From positions 3,906,001 through 3,970,000 of the forward strand of contig NC_050736.1 of NCBI RefSeq assembly GCF_014529535.1: a stretch of 64,000 nucleotides of DNA, given 5' to 3'. Under the pieces are notes generated by a model that worked only from the letters and a program-made list of their open reading frames with translations, was not told the origin of the DNA and did not search any database. The DNA comes from Bradysia coprophila. Lineage: Eukaryota; Arthropoda; Insecta; Diptera; Sciaridae. This document shows, in pieces, positions 1 through 12,815 of the stretch; within the stretch, counting starts at the first letter, position 1; every line of letters starts with the position of its first letter. The translations under genes were made by a program, and so were the position numbers.

Positions 1-843
1 CGCAACTTCGTACTCATGATAAACAGAAACCTCCGATCCCGACGGAATGTACAAGCAACAAACGTAGACCGACAACTTGGGAAAACACATTTTGACTAGC
101 ACAAGCTCTACGTTGTCAATATTCGGAACATTTACTCTTTCGCTAGGAATATGTGACTTCACTGCCACCAAAACTCCACCAAAACGCTCGTGGTTGCTAT
201 TTAACACTGACCTATCACACCTGTAAACACTAAAATCAGTACAATTGAACAACTCACCATCGTAAATACCAGGGTGAATGCCAGATTCGGTTACGGCAAT
301 TACGTCGGAATCGCATGATGTTGATGATAGCTTGAATCGTTTTGTCTTGCCACGAAGTCCTCTCACGTTCTGATAGCGAATCTTCACTGTTTTCGTTGTA
401 ATTCGAGTTATCAATTCGGCTGGACCAGCGTTGTCAATGGTCGATAATTCACCACGGCTAGATGGTTCGTCACAATCGGTAGTCACGTACTCGTGACTCT
501 TGTCATTGATCGATGAATCGATGTACACAACTGCAGCAGCATTCGCATTGTCATGAATGTCAGCATTCGATTGAATGCTTACGTCAATTATATCTCCAGA
601 TAAACTGTCTGAATCGTCTAACAACAACGGCGTAACGTTCCGGTAATAAAAAACTGTTTCGGGTAGCACAAAACATGCATTGTCGATGATGGCACTTGAA
701 ATGATTATTCCGGATTCACTGGCGACGCGATGACGATCGTGTCCATTTGATTCACTGTGGTCGGTACCGATTCCGTTGTTACCGGTGATACCTGCGCCGT
801 TTGATCGGATTCCCTCGGTGGATTCGCTTGGAATTTTCGGTCA
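1..843 (-). mobile_element. Non-LTR (LINE) retrotransposon fragment, endonuclease domain
   Basis: The minus strand is open without a stop from about 843 to the left edge (about 280 codons). The frame has no convincing ATG. From about position 395 down it reads like the start of an apurinic-type endonuclease of a non-LTR retrotransposon: KIRYQNVRGLRGK, then DVIAVTES, then ERFGGVLVAV, then LYIPSG. The order fits the first half of that fold in Jockey/CR1-like elements. About 140 low-complexity residues precede it, which is unusual because the endonuclease normally begins near the ORF2 start. They could be an ORF1 tail, a lineage-specific extension or 5' junk. The reverse transcriptase would lie beyond the left edge. 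No frameshift is visible, so the copy may be young. Confidence 0.75.
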
Positions 844-2865
844 AGTACAGCACAACTACACATTGTGTAGTTCCTGTATGAATTCACCTTAACTCGGCTG
901 TTTATTTACATTCTTTGGAAGAGAGTTTATCAAATTGTTTAACATGTTCCATGATGATAAATAGGTACGACCAACCCAATGTAATTTAGACACACATTAG
1001 ACCTCACAGCCAAAAAACTTTCACTTATATCTCTGCAACTGACTGTGCTCATACCATCGAACATGTTGTTGATTTTTTCGTTTATTTTTTGATTTTTTTT
1101 GTTTCACATTTATAATGATCGATGCTAATGAATGTATATTATACACAAACATACATTGATGTGTATAAGATGCATACAAGAAGCTGTTAAGTGGTATATC
1201 TATACAGTCATAAAATGTGCTACAGATGAAATCACGAAAATAATAATCGTTGAGAAATCCTTAGCGCTATTCAATCGTTTAATTATATGGAAATCTTCGT
1301 TTAAATATCTTGATATGAATTATTTGGCACTTTATCAATTTTCAAAAAAAAAGTTCGAATTCAGTGTGTGTGTTTCAATGGTAAATTTTTTAGTTATAAA
1401 TCGTAGGGAACGAAATCTATGAAGATTGGATAACTTGTCTTACCATTGAAGCGTTCATTATCTCCCTACATTTTCTCTTATTTATGATAGTTCTTTAAAC
1501 TACTTACACTGTAAAAAGATAGAAAAGTTTGTCATTAGTTTAACTTCCGTACACTTCACACTTCATTCGAATTTGTTTTTTTTTTCATTGATAAAAATCA
1601 GAAGTGTACTATTACTCTGCATAATATGCCATGTACCATGCGAGCACCAATAAAAATAACAAAAGAAATTTATTTTACTTTGATTAACTCTGGTTTTTTT
1701 CACATGGCGTGTTGTAAAAAAAAAGTATCGAAATTCGGTCATGAAATATTAAAGAGTGTGTGCTCTCGTTGTAGGTTAACAATGCCAATGTTAATTATTT
1801 TAAATGGAAAAAGTAACGATAATAGTCTGTCTTAATTACAATCGGATTGAATTAATTCATTGGGTGTTATTTTGGTACGTTTCGCATAAATTAGATAACT
1901 ATTAAACAATCAAATACGGACCAGTACACAGATCGTGACATTGTTGTAAACCAAATAAATAAAACAACAAGTGTAGCTCATTGGAAATTGTGGGTTAGTT
2001 CTTTTTACCACAAATTTAAAACATTAAAACATCAAAAGCGACACTGTAACGCACTAAATTTACTTATCGAATTTATCGCATTCAACAGAAAAACTATCTT
2101 CTTTGTGAAAAAAACCTAGTCTCTAACTGTACTTTTTGTAATAAATTTTCGAAAGGTTGGCAAATAGTCTTACCACATTAAACTATGTCTTGTGTGTACA
2201 GTAGAGTGTACATAGCATTTCAATATCTTGCTGAATTTAGAAACTATCGAATCAGTTGACATTTTACCAAAGTAAATAAAAACTGATAAAAGCAAACAAT
2301 AAATGGTTCTGCACGCAGCTAGTGATATACGATAGTTTTTATTTGCATACACTTTGCACAAGTCAATTTAATACATCATGATATTAAAATATATTTTCAT
2401 CTTATGCGAAGATACTGAAATAAGTAATTTGATTTGCGTAGAAGAAAAGAAAATTCTTTCTCTCGCAACACTCCAAAAAGAAATGATTTTTTACCTCATA
2501 CAATTTGCGGTAATTTTTACTTTCCGTGCGAGTAATAGTAGATTACATACTTGTGCGGAAAATCGTTGTTTTGAAGAGTGTGGAGTTTATATGCCGAGCC
2601 GAAGGAGAGTTTATTAGTTTATTTTACCTCTTAAGTGCGGCGAAAGTGAATTTTTCTTTTGCGGGTCACTCGCGAAAAATGAATTTTCGCAGTACGCAGG
2701 AGGTAAAATAATTTTCTTAAATGTTTGGCCATTGTTATTTTGACTAGTGGTTTTATAGACCTCCGGCTCTGCCTAGGTTCACACTCAATTTGTTATTTTG
2801 TATTTATTTTCGAAATTACAATAGAGCTTCCATCAAAATCCTAATGTTGTTTTTCTCTCTTTCAG
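844..2865. other. Intergenic or 5' UTR/intron sequence
   Basis: AT-rich sequence with no ORF that resembles a protein. It lies between the retrotransposon fragment and the first confident mucin exon. The missing first exon of that gene (start codon and signal peptide) should be here or off the left edge. A short hydrophobic ORF starting at 2483 (MIFYLIQFAV) is signal-peptide-like, but no donor site in the right phase follows it, so I do not assign it. Confidence 0.5.
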
Positions 2866-5800
2866 AAAATGAGTTTGCAGCAGTTCAACCAACAAAAGCA
2901 TTACGATCGGACGGTTCAGGTATGTTGATTGTTCCACAAATCCAAACTTAATTTCCCAATGTTTTTCATTTTTCTGATTACTATTCTTGACTTGTTTATA
3001 GAATGTATATAAATTGCATGACTGAGATATTAATAATAATTTTAATAAAACTCTATTTTTCAACACCTGTTCGATTACATTGTCGACTTGTATGAATACC
3101 GCAACAAAGTTTATCATCCTTTAAACTACCTCATTGTAGAGTTTTTAAACTATGAATCATTACATGTTTGTACTGGACGAAGCTATAATAATAGATGAAA
3201 AAACAACTCAATTTTGTTGCGTTCAATAATTTCCTACGATTAGAATCAGTAAAGTAGAAACATAATATTGCTTCAGTGTTTTATCCACTGTGGTTTAAAT
3301 ATGACGCCTCAAATTCCCTTTTCCTTTCATAACACATTGTCTGTTCTTCTTTGAAACGGTCATAAATATTTAAATATAAAATAATCGATCGTCACGTGTC
3401 GAAGCATAGAATTACATTCGTTTTACAATGTATAGAAACTAGACTATAAAACTATTAACAATCGAAACCAATTCTTGTAATAACTATCATGTTAACATTT
3501 GTTTATTTTCTATTTTTTCAATCTACACCAAAATCTACTCTTCTACCTGTTGCTGTCTTACTATAAACTATGGGATCTAATCGAAAAAAAAACCATCGCA
3601 AAAATTCCACAAAACTCCTCTTTTCAACCTATGTACAGATGTCACAACCGTTCTTTTGGTTGACAACAATAATCGGTCATCACATGGGCGATTTTTAAAT
3701 GTTAAACCGGCCGTTGGTTTGCTAACATCAACCGCAAGAACGTTTATCCAGGAAGGGGTTACCACCGAATATGCGACAAAAGTGTTGGGAACAACACTAG
3801 ACAATGGACGTTTGTACGCACAACTACTTACGAAAAGTTCGCGTGTTCTTTACGATCACGAAAATTCCCCAAATCCCACAAAATCCTATTATTCCCAACT
3901 TAATGACATTGTATCAGATAGTGATGAGGGTGGCGATTGGCCGCATAATAGAAATGAATATGATAATCCGGTGACATTCATTAAAAACACGGATTATATC
4001 TCACCAAATCAGCCCTTAAATGCGTTTTTGGTTTATCCGACAGCTAGGCAATCGCCGATTTCTGAAAATGATGAGGTTGTTGACTACAGACGTAACGAGA
4101 AAAAAGAAATTGTAATGGCTGATCACATACGAGCTGAAGCGCTGGTTGATCGACAACCAGAAAATACCCTTGATAGTGTACAAAACGTCAAGGAATCGTT
4201 CAGCGTATCGAAGAGTAGCAGTCAAGGCAACCAAGAAAATGATGGTAAAATGAAAATTAAAGTGGACAAAGTTCAACCTGCTAATAATCTTGCGACCTAC
4301 ACGATTAAAAATGAGTTTGCTCCCAGCGGATTTTCTTGGGACGATTCGGATTACGATGTGCAGACAGAAAAACAATTTCTCACTACAGCGGATAAAAGAA
4401 ATGGCAAAATGTTATATCAAGTAGGTCTTCCCAAAGAAGAAAGAAAATTGCCTACGGTGACGTATTTTGGATTTGCTGATTTCACTACCATTGTTGGCGA
4501 CACCGTTATCGTTTTTTCACCACAAACGGCCTCCCCAGTGAATGTTGGCCAAATCACTTCTATCAAAGGTGATGCTACACTTCATAACGATCCAGCAGTG
4601 GTTGTTTCAACAGTAAAAACATTTTTATCACATGAACCAGGAATGGTGACAGAAACAATAAAGGGACATACTATCAATATGGAAACGACATTACCAACTA
4701 TGGTCATTGAACCAGTCACACCATATCGCCAAAGTAAAGGTGAAGATGAAATGGACAATTCGGGTCACACAACACCTTTATCGTCGACTGATAAATACGA
4801 GGTCACAACCATAAGTGATGAAATGATAGAGGAGATGATGGAGAAAGAAATCGAGGAGGGAACGCAACGCATTCAAACTGTTAGTCCAAATATGATACAG
4901 CCTTCTGAAATAACATCAAGTTCAGTAACTTACTCGAAACCATCCGATGACGATATTGCTAAAGCTCTAGCTTCCATAGCAAGTGTCAAAGCAGCACAAG
5001 AACATACAGCCACCGAACCGCTAGAGACTCAATTCGTTGCATCCGAAACAAAAGTATCTGGAGGCGTTACAACCATTTTCTTTGAAGATGATCCATTCGA
5101 TCAATTTTTCCAAACTTCGCAGACTAGTGAACAATCGATTGAACCCACGCCATCGTCGGTGATAGAAGTACCAGTTAAGAGTTCAGAACCTGTAGCAGAA
5201 AATGATGTCGAAGTAACAACAATAGGAGCTGATTTGACAACAACTGAAGAAAGCTTGCCAGAAGCCACGACATTTAAACAAAGTGATAGTGATAGTGTTA
5301 ATGACGAAGAAGAAGAAGAAGCGGATGTTACGACAACAGCACCCAAAATCGACGAAATTGTTAGCGACAAGAAAGAAACTGTAGATGCGAAAGAGACTGA
5401 AGACGTGAAAGCAGCTATTCCATCGTGTATAGAAGATAGCATTCTGTCATCTGCAACACACCTTAAGACGTTGACATATCTGACAACGTACTTCATTCCT
5501 TTCGAGGATACCACTACCACATCAATACACGCTCGTGAAGTTATATCAACTGACGTGAATTATGCATGCATTGCACCAACATCTGCTGTCATTGAGCCAA
5601 TCATAACCACAGCCGTGATAGATATTCCAGAAGTGAAAAAAGAACCAACAACAGTACCTATAAATAAGGCTGAAAAGGAAGAAGAAACCACCGAGGCTGT
5701 TATGCAAATTTCAACAGAATCGAGCGTCACCGAAGCGACAAGTAAAGCAAATGATTCTAATGAAAAGAAAATTGAAGCCGAGGACGGTGGTGAAGGCGAT

Positions 5801-8800
5801 GAAATTGAATTAATTTACAAAACACTTTACACAACCTACACGTACTTAACAACATTCTTCCATGAATCTACATCGAGCATATCAAGCCGCAAAGAAGTGG
5901 TGACGAACGTTATCACATCCACTTTAGATATGGGACAATTGAGTACCGATGATGCGTTATCGAATTTAGTAGCACAAATGGGTGGAAAGGACGCAATTCA
6001 ACCAACTTCTGTTGGAATCGGACGACCAACAACATCCTTCCAACCAAATGAAAATAATCTGCATGGATTTGATGATGTTTTTTTGGAAGGAAATCGTGAA
6101 GTTCAAGCTACTCCAGCACTTGATACACAAAATCTCGATTTGAGCGATATTAAGACATACTATACAACATACACATACTTTACGACCATTTTTGTTGATG
6201 GAGAAACTGAAATTTCGAGTCGAACCGAGGTATACACGAATTATGTTGGAAATACCATAACTCCAACTGCCATGGTTGATGCAGCCAAAGAATCCATCTC
6301 AACAAGAACATATGACGACAGCGATGACGTTGAAAACAATATTTTGGAACATACATCACCGGTAAAATCCTACGACAATACTATCCGTAGAAATCCTTCT
6401 GGGCAGAGCATTGTAAACGAAGATAGTACGGAAACATCGACTGAAAGTGACGACGAAGAAAACAATGTCATACAGCCAAGCTACAGCACAATGTTAAGAA
6501 GCGGTGATGCGTCGTCCGTTGATGACAATACTGAGACCCCAATAACAATGGTCACAGACGTTAAATCAAGTAGTTCCGATGGTGATAGACAGATCATTGA
6601 AAATGTCAATCGACAGTGGAATGGTCTTTTAGAAGATCAAATAAGCTCCGAAAGTAATACTGAAGAGATTGTACCATCGCCCACACTGCTATTGCAGACT
6701 AGCTATACCACATTTACCTATTTCACAACAATGTACATTGGAAAATCATCGAGCAATATTTTGAGCCGTTTGGAGACAGTTACAAATGTAGTAACAGAAA
6801 CACTTCAACCATCTCGAGCTGTTCAAGAAGAGGAAGCTTCGCTGCCAATCACATACTTTACCACGTTCACATATTGGACAACATTGTATAAGGATGGTGC
6901 AGTCACTACAACTAGTCGAGAAGAGACCATTTCGAATGTCATTTCGCCATCAGTTTCGATTGAGCCGACAACCGTGGTTGAGCCGATATTAGCTACCACC
7001 ATTCCAACTCTAAGTGTTAATGACGAGGATGCACCTCCAGCTCAAGTGGTAACTACTATGCCGTCATCGTTATCGCCAGTGGTGAACGCAAGTGAACCAA
7101 CTACGTATTACACAACTTATACGTATTTCACAACTTTATACGTTGGTGACGATACAGTTCTAAACAGTCGATTCGAAACCGTCACAAATGTTGTCGAACC
7201 TACAGTAACACCTAGTGCGCGAGCTATCAATTTACACAACACAAAGAATGCTATTCCTGCTGAGAAAATACAAAAAACGAAAGTTTTTGCTCCAGCTTAT
7301 GTTCCCACGCCAGTAAATGAGCCTATTGAACCCACTCAACCAGCCGTAGTAAATTCTGAACCCACTGGAATTATATCGCTGAATCAAGGCAAAATAATTG
7401 ATGCTGAAGGTATAAGCACCATATTCTATACAACCAAGGCTGTAGGTTCTAACATCAATGGATTGTATGCTCAAGTCATTGAGAGCACATCATCGGTTAA
7501 AGTTGATGAGGCTAAAAAAGCTGCACAAACTTCGTCAACTCCAGAAGTGCCCGGCAGTAGAGTTCATAAAACGGGACTAGTTCGATTGATTGAGGGAACA
7601 ATAGTTTCTAATCGAACCACTACTCTGTACGAAAGTAAGGTAATTGGAACCGTAATTGATGGTCGTTACGCTCAGGTGATTGAAAGTACTTCGAGTTTCT
7701 TGATCGAAAAAACTCTCGAGCCAACGGGTGTGCTACAAGGGTCAATTCAGCCTACAGCTACACTGTCAATTGAATCAACAAACATTATCAGTCCAACGTC
7801 AAGCGTAGTGCAAGGATCAATAAATGAAAATGGAGGTGATGATGAAACTGAGGAAGGCTACGAAGATGATGAAGAAGGCGAAGATGATGGCGAAGAGGAT
7901 GACGGAACCGGTAAAAAGAAGTCACGTTTAACATTCCAGTCGAGAAAACGAACATTTACTCCTGTTATTCGTCCATTTGCATCAAGAGCACGTCCAACAT
8001 TCGCTCCTAAGCGAAAAAATTTAAGTCCAAGCAGTGCTACGATTATTACTCGATCCGACTTCACACCGACGATTACCGCAACGCCAGCAATCAAGTCTGA
8101 AAGCTCACGTGGTAGATTTACGAGTAACAAACGCCAGAGCAGCTCAATATCTGTTCCAAACAGCAGCGTTGCTTCTTCAAGTAGTTCCAGACGATTTTCA
8201 CGACCATCTCGTACATCTGTTGCACCCGGAAGTGGATTACCATCTAGCACATTACCCAGGTCACGTTCATCAGCATCAAGTCGTATTCAACCAACATCGA
8301 CTAGTCTACCTGGATCAAGTACTAGAAGACCAAATATCTTCAGAGCAAGTTCACCTATTGCTAGGCCCAGCATTTTACCAAGCAATTCAAGATTCCGTAT
8401 AAATCCAACACAGTCATCTTCATTTAATCGCGGAGGGCCAAACTCCAGTATCAATACAACTCCTCATTCAGCAGATGTCGAGGAATCCGATGAAGATAAT
8501 CTGACTACAAATGTGACAAATTTCCCTACCGATACAACAGGAGATGATGAAGTACAAACAACGACCGAAAATAGTCGTCGCAACCAAAATCCTCTTCTCC
8601 GCTTCAGACGACCTCTATCTTCAGGACGCGCACAATCTATAAATACAATTGGAACGACATCACGTCCTGCGACGATAACCACTCGTCGATCTCCGTTACT
8701 CGGTCGCGGGCGAACGACATCAACAACTTCAACAACCACAACAACTCCAAAACCAAAACCAAGAACTTTCCAGCGTCCAGCATTCACACCTCAATCACCT

Positions 8801-11800
8801 TCAACTCTACCCGGTACTAGAACAAGACCTGGCAGTAGCCTTTTCCCACCAAGAGGTTTATTCCGTCCATCAACCACAAATCGAGACCTTGACAAAGAGG
8901 ACGAGAGTAGCGACAATCAACTAAGTGATGAAAATAAAGACATCAACGATTTGACCAATGAAGGTGAAGCAAACGCTGAAGACAACACTGACGACAGCAA
9001 TACACGAGATACAAGAGAAAACAAGAAATATACAGTTGGATTTCGCAAACGTGTTAAACGGCAGGTTGACTATGGCACAAGAACGAATAATTATTCGTCC
9101 AGGTATCGGCGTCCAACACCTATATCTAGAAGCATAGTAGATGAGAGTGAAGAGCAAGAAATACAAACAACTAGACCAAAAGTTACAACAATTGGTAGAT
9201 TTACACCAAATGATAGAACATCGAGATTGCAAAACGTAAACTCAAACGCGAACTCGGCCAACAAAAACTCTCAATCCAACAATAGAATCAGACCAACCTC
9301 ATCGTCAAGTCAATCTGGACGAGCACAATTTACGCTTCGAGAGAAAGACAATCTATCAACTAATTCCCGCTCGAATTTTCGTAGAGGAAACAGCAATAGT
9401 TACTCATCAACAAATCGACGAAAAACACCAACCACTGTCTCTTCGCGTCCAAAATCTCCACGGCTTCGAAACTATTCGGGAATAGTTACAGAATCGCCAT
9501 ATAATTCCAGAAATACAAATAGCCGATCTCGAGCATCTCGAGGAAGACCTACCAGCCGAACAAGAAGTCGCAATGGTCAAGATAATTTGGATTATGCCAT
9601 CCAACCGAGTTTTGATGGAACCATTACGGTGACACATCACGTACCAACTGAGATCACTATTCCCGTAGTCAATGGAAAAGTGACAGAATACAAAAATATC
9701 TTGACTGCTAAAGTAAGCACCGAAGTATTAGGACCTAAACAATACTCAACCACCATTGGCTCTAATGGCAAAAATGTTATCGTTCTGAACAACGAAATAA
9801 CAGGAATCGGAAGTCTCGGCGCAACAGAGATTACTCAATTTTTCCTACAAGAAACACCAACCACATCCATTATTTTCACTCCCACGACAATTCGGGGACG
9901 AAAAACGTCATTCTCGCACGTGGTTCCAAGTACTGTGTACAATGTAGAGGAAGTAATTAGTACTATTCAGCCACAAATCGCAGCTAATGCACCTTTGGCA
10001 AACATTTTATTGTCACAGTTGCTACTCGGAAATCTTGGTATACCACAACAACAACAACAAATTAATCCATTACTTGGAGTACCTCAGCCAATGATACAAC
10101 AAGGACCTGCTGTCCCACAAACAGAGTTCAAAGTACGAACTACAACCTATGTGACTACCGTAACCAACGTCATGTCAACTGTGATTCCACTTACTTTCCG
10201 CGGCAAAGAAATTCTAACAACTATTGTCGATAACAGTGTGGATGTCATAACAGCAACGGAATTTCTGACAGACACAATTGTTTCAACGCCAACGGTGGTA
10301 CAACAACCGCAACAAATTAATAGTTTGTTCCTGAATCAATTACTTCTCCAACAACAGCAACAGCAAGCACAACCACAACAACTTCTTCAACCCTTGACAA
10401 ACGACCCGATCGCTCAAAATCTTTTTAACGAGGGTATCAAAGTGGACAGCGATGACTCGACACAGTCGAACAAATTATATTCAGCAGATGTGGACGACAG
10501 AGAATATGACGATTATGCAGAACAAGATCAATTAGATAATGTTCCAACAGTCAATAAAGTCATGGTACAGCGAAAATCGAATCGTAAATACAACAACAAT
10601 CGTGCCCAGATTTCACAGTCACCCTTAGAGTCAAGTGTAATAACGCTGTATGTGTCAGGCCGAAGACCAGGTGAATTTAGCACTGTTCTATCGACAGTAA
10701 TCTCTACTCCAGATAGCTCACTACAGAAACGTGCTGTTGTTGAGTATGAAGAAGTTAAACCTTCAGTAAGCATCAATGATATCGATTTATATGAATCGGA
10801 AGGAAGTGACATTGATGAGTACATTTTACCAGCAAGTGATATCAGAATCGAATCCAGTATCGATGACAACCATTCGGAAACTGCGAGCTTAGAGAGCATC
10901 ATTGGGGATGTGAGTAAATATATAAATATGAATGGAGATATCTCAAAAATGGGCATAACAACAACAACCGTACACGCCCAAAAACAACAAGCACCCAAAA
11001 ATACTGCTTTTTTAGCGTAAATGACCTTGATGAGAATCTCCCGCTCATCTGGCACTACGATCAGTCAAAGGTCAATAAAAAGCAAAATAAACTCAATTTT
11101 AAAGACTATTCCGACCAACCGAATAATCAAACTACTATTCATCGGGGAGAAATTTTAAGCGACAGCAATAAAAACCTGCTGATCGAAATGATGGATGGCA
11201 GTGATCAATTCAATGTACAAAAGTTCACACAACGTAGATTTAAGAGAGATAATTTATTAGCAACAGAGGACAGTGACAATCACGAAGAACAGAATATTCC
11301 TCCAAAACGAATGCTGAAAGTTCGTCGTAGAAAAATCACAAAGATAGTTACTGAACCGGAAATACAATCCACAATGGAAGATTCTTCGCAAACAATTTCA
11401 GTAAATCCGACAAGAAGGCGAATCGTTGTGACAAAATCACGACGATTGAAAACTGAAGAACAGTCGAACGGTGAATTATTGATGACATCATTTTCACCAG
11501 ATTATGTTAAGACTGACGCAGAAACGCAACAAATACCAAAACGTTTGCGAAAAGTGACAATAACCAAAAGGAAACTTATTAAACCAACATCAATGCAAAC
11601 TACCTTAAACGCAATTGTGACCACATCCACATATCAATCAATCGATGTGCCATTTAAAACTGATGATGAAAACGATCGGCCAATTGTAAAAGTAAAGAAA
11701 TTACCATCCAGTAATAAGAAACATATTCCGATCACTACATCGTCATCACCAATTATCCCAATTATCCAAACTCCATCCCATTTATCCTACACAACCACAT

Positions 11801-12060
11801 CCGAATATTATGATACTACTGTTAAAACAACGACACGTCCACGCACGTTTACGTACGTGGTAACGCGTGTACACGATAACGAATCACAGATCATGTCAAC
11901 AACAACGGTTCGTGAACAGACGAAACCAGTCACAGAAACTCTGACGAGGACTAGTACTTTTACACTACAAATACCAATCGTTGTAATACCGACGACAATA
12001 GACAAATCTAACAGCTACATTCAACAGACTACCTTCAACGATATGCCACAAGCGATTTAA
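2866..12060 (+). CDS. Giant Thr/Ser-rich mucin-like protein with repeated YTTYTY modules (5' incomplete, one frame break)
   Basis: A small exon at 2866-2919 reads NEFAAVQPTKALRSDGS and joins in phase (GT at 2920, AG at 3637-3638) to a giant exon beginning at 3639. That exon is open to a TAA at 11018-11020. Coding-like sequence then continues in the -1 frame from within 10918-11020 to a TAA at 12058-12060. The protein is acidic and rich in Thr, Ser and Pro. It carries about six copies of a 35-residue module (YTTYTYLTT, then SRxEVVTNV) near 5.47, 5.82, 6.15, 6.70, 6.84 and 7.10 kb. A second motif (YAQVIESTSS) occurs twice near 7.5-7.7 kb. A basic Ser/Arg-rich stretch spans 7.9-9.6 kb, and Gln runs lie near 10.05 and 10.35 kb. 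I know such modules from insect apical-matrix proteins of unknown role (DUF4758 type); Drosophila CG33978 may be the counterpart, from memory only. No membrane segment is visible here. It may be a secreted paralogue of the next gene, or its 5' half. Confidence 0.7.
11008..11074 (+). promoter_or_regulatory. Candidate -1 ribosomal frameshift signal
   Basis: T TTT TTA (11008-11014) is in the 0-frame of the giant exon, two codons before its TAA stop. After a 7-nt spacer, TGACCTT (11022-11028) can pair with AAGGTCA (11068-11074). The adjacent GATGAG (11029-11034) can pair with CTCATC (11044-11049) around a 9-nt loop. Slipping by -1 moves directly into the open frame that runs to 12060. A one-base assembly error in the T run, or an intron at 10910-11064, would explain the frame change equally well. 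Confidence 0.35.
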
Positions 12061-12600
12061 AATTGACAGACAGCTAACGTGACGACTCAACTGTTTTCGA
12101 ATTTAATTTTTTATTCGTTAAAAAATGATGAGAAGCAGGTGAGTTTATGTAAATTGTATAAATAGTCACGGTGATGGGATTGGGATATTTTATTAACAAC
12201 GAAACCAATTTACTTTTCTGAAAATTTCGACACTGTGTCTGCACTTTGAAAATATTGTAACTCGTTTCAAAAATTATTGTCACCTGATATTTCAAGACGT
12301 ATGATTTTAATCTTCAAATATGCCAACGATACAGTCAGAGGCTGTAAAATTTCAGCATGAATTTGCTTCACTTGTTTTTCAGCTGATTTTCAACTGTTTA
12401 CATGCGCTTGATGGTGGTAAAACCGTATCAAAACGTTTAAGCAGTTTTGATTGTTTGTGTGGATCAGCTGAAAAACAGCCGAAACAAAATGTTGAAATTT
12501 CACTGTCTCTAACTGTAATACGACTTAATGAATAATTGAAACTTATCAAAGCTCTGATCTATCTTTTTATCATAGTTTCTTCTGTAAAGTAAATACGAAA
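12061..12600. other. 3' flank of the giant mucin exon
   Basis: Non-coding sequence. A strong donor-like site (CAG/GTGAGT) lies at 12139, 80 bp past the stop, which hints at a spliced 3' UTR or a transcript that runs on toward the exon at 15.38 kb. A small inverted pair (TTTTTCAGCTGAT near 12375 and ATCAGCTGAAAAA near 12465) flanks about 80 bp. No AATAAA was found close to the stop; the nearest noticed is near 13253. Confidence 0.45.
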
Positions 12601-12815
12601 TTTTCAGCTTAGAGATACTAGAATCGAATTGGACACATCATGTGTTGTACCAACGGTTCAAAATTGGATTTGAAATGAAAATGTCCACGGTAGCTCAATT
12701 GGTTAGAGCATCAGCCCGGCAAGTTGAAGGTTGTGAGTTCGTGCCTCACCCGTGCACATCAAAATTTTTTATTTCAAATCCAATTCGATTCTAGTATCTC
12801 TAAGCTGAAAATTTA
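12599..12815. mobile_element. Foldback (MITE-like) element enclosing a tRNA-like sequence
   Basis: The left arm TTTTCAGCTTAGAGATACTA (from 12601), continuing to GAATCGAATTGGA, is the exact reverse complement of the right arm at about 12780-12812. The inner part ATTTCAAATCCAATT (12771-12785) also matches TTGGATTTGAAAT at about 12664-12676. The left arm is therefore split by about 34 bp bounded by a repeated ATTGGA. The motif GTAAATACGAAATT occurs just outside both ends (near 12589 and 12851) and could be a long direct repeat. Confidence 0.7.
12684..12757 (+). tRNA. tRNA-like sequence, probably a pseudogene or SINE head
   Basis: A 74-nt cloverleaf can be drawn. The acceptor arm TCCACGG/CCGTGCA has one mismatch. 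The D arm is GCTC-AATTGGTTA-GAGC and the anticodon arm is TCAGC/GTTGA with one G-U pair. A 5-nt variable region follows, and the T arm is GTGAG/CTCAC. The A-box-like TAGCTCAATTGG is good. The anticodon loop CCGGCAA would read GGC, but it has C instead of U at position 33. The T loop TTCGTGC lacks the usual A58. These defects and its position inside an inverted-repeat element argue for a degenerate mobile copy rather than a working tRNA gene. Confidence 0.45.

Noticed and set aside
3656..3658. Start of the giant mucin protein at a TTG near 3656
   Set aside because: The frame is open upstream to a good splice acceptor at 3637-3638, and the preceding exon 2866-2919 joins in phase, so translation starts further upstream.
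7858..8787. ORFs on the opposite strand and in other frames of the giant mucin exon
   Set aside because: Composition mirrors the Ser/Arg/Thr-rich main frame; no start context, domain or splice sites support them.
12684..12757. Functional tRNA-Ala gene (GGC anticodon)
   Set aside because: C33, the altered T loop, an acceptor mismatch and the surrounding inverted repeats point to a degenerate mobile copy.
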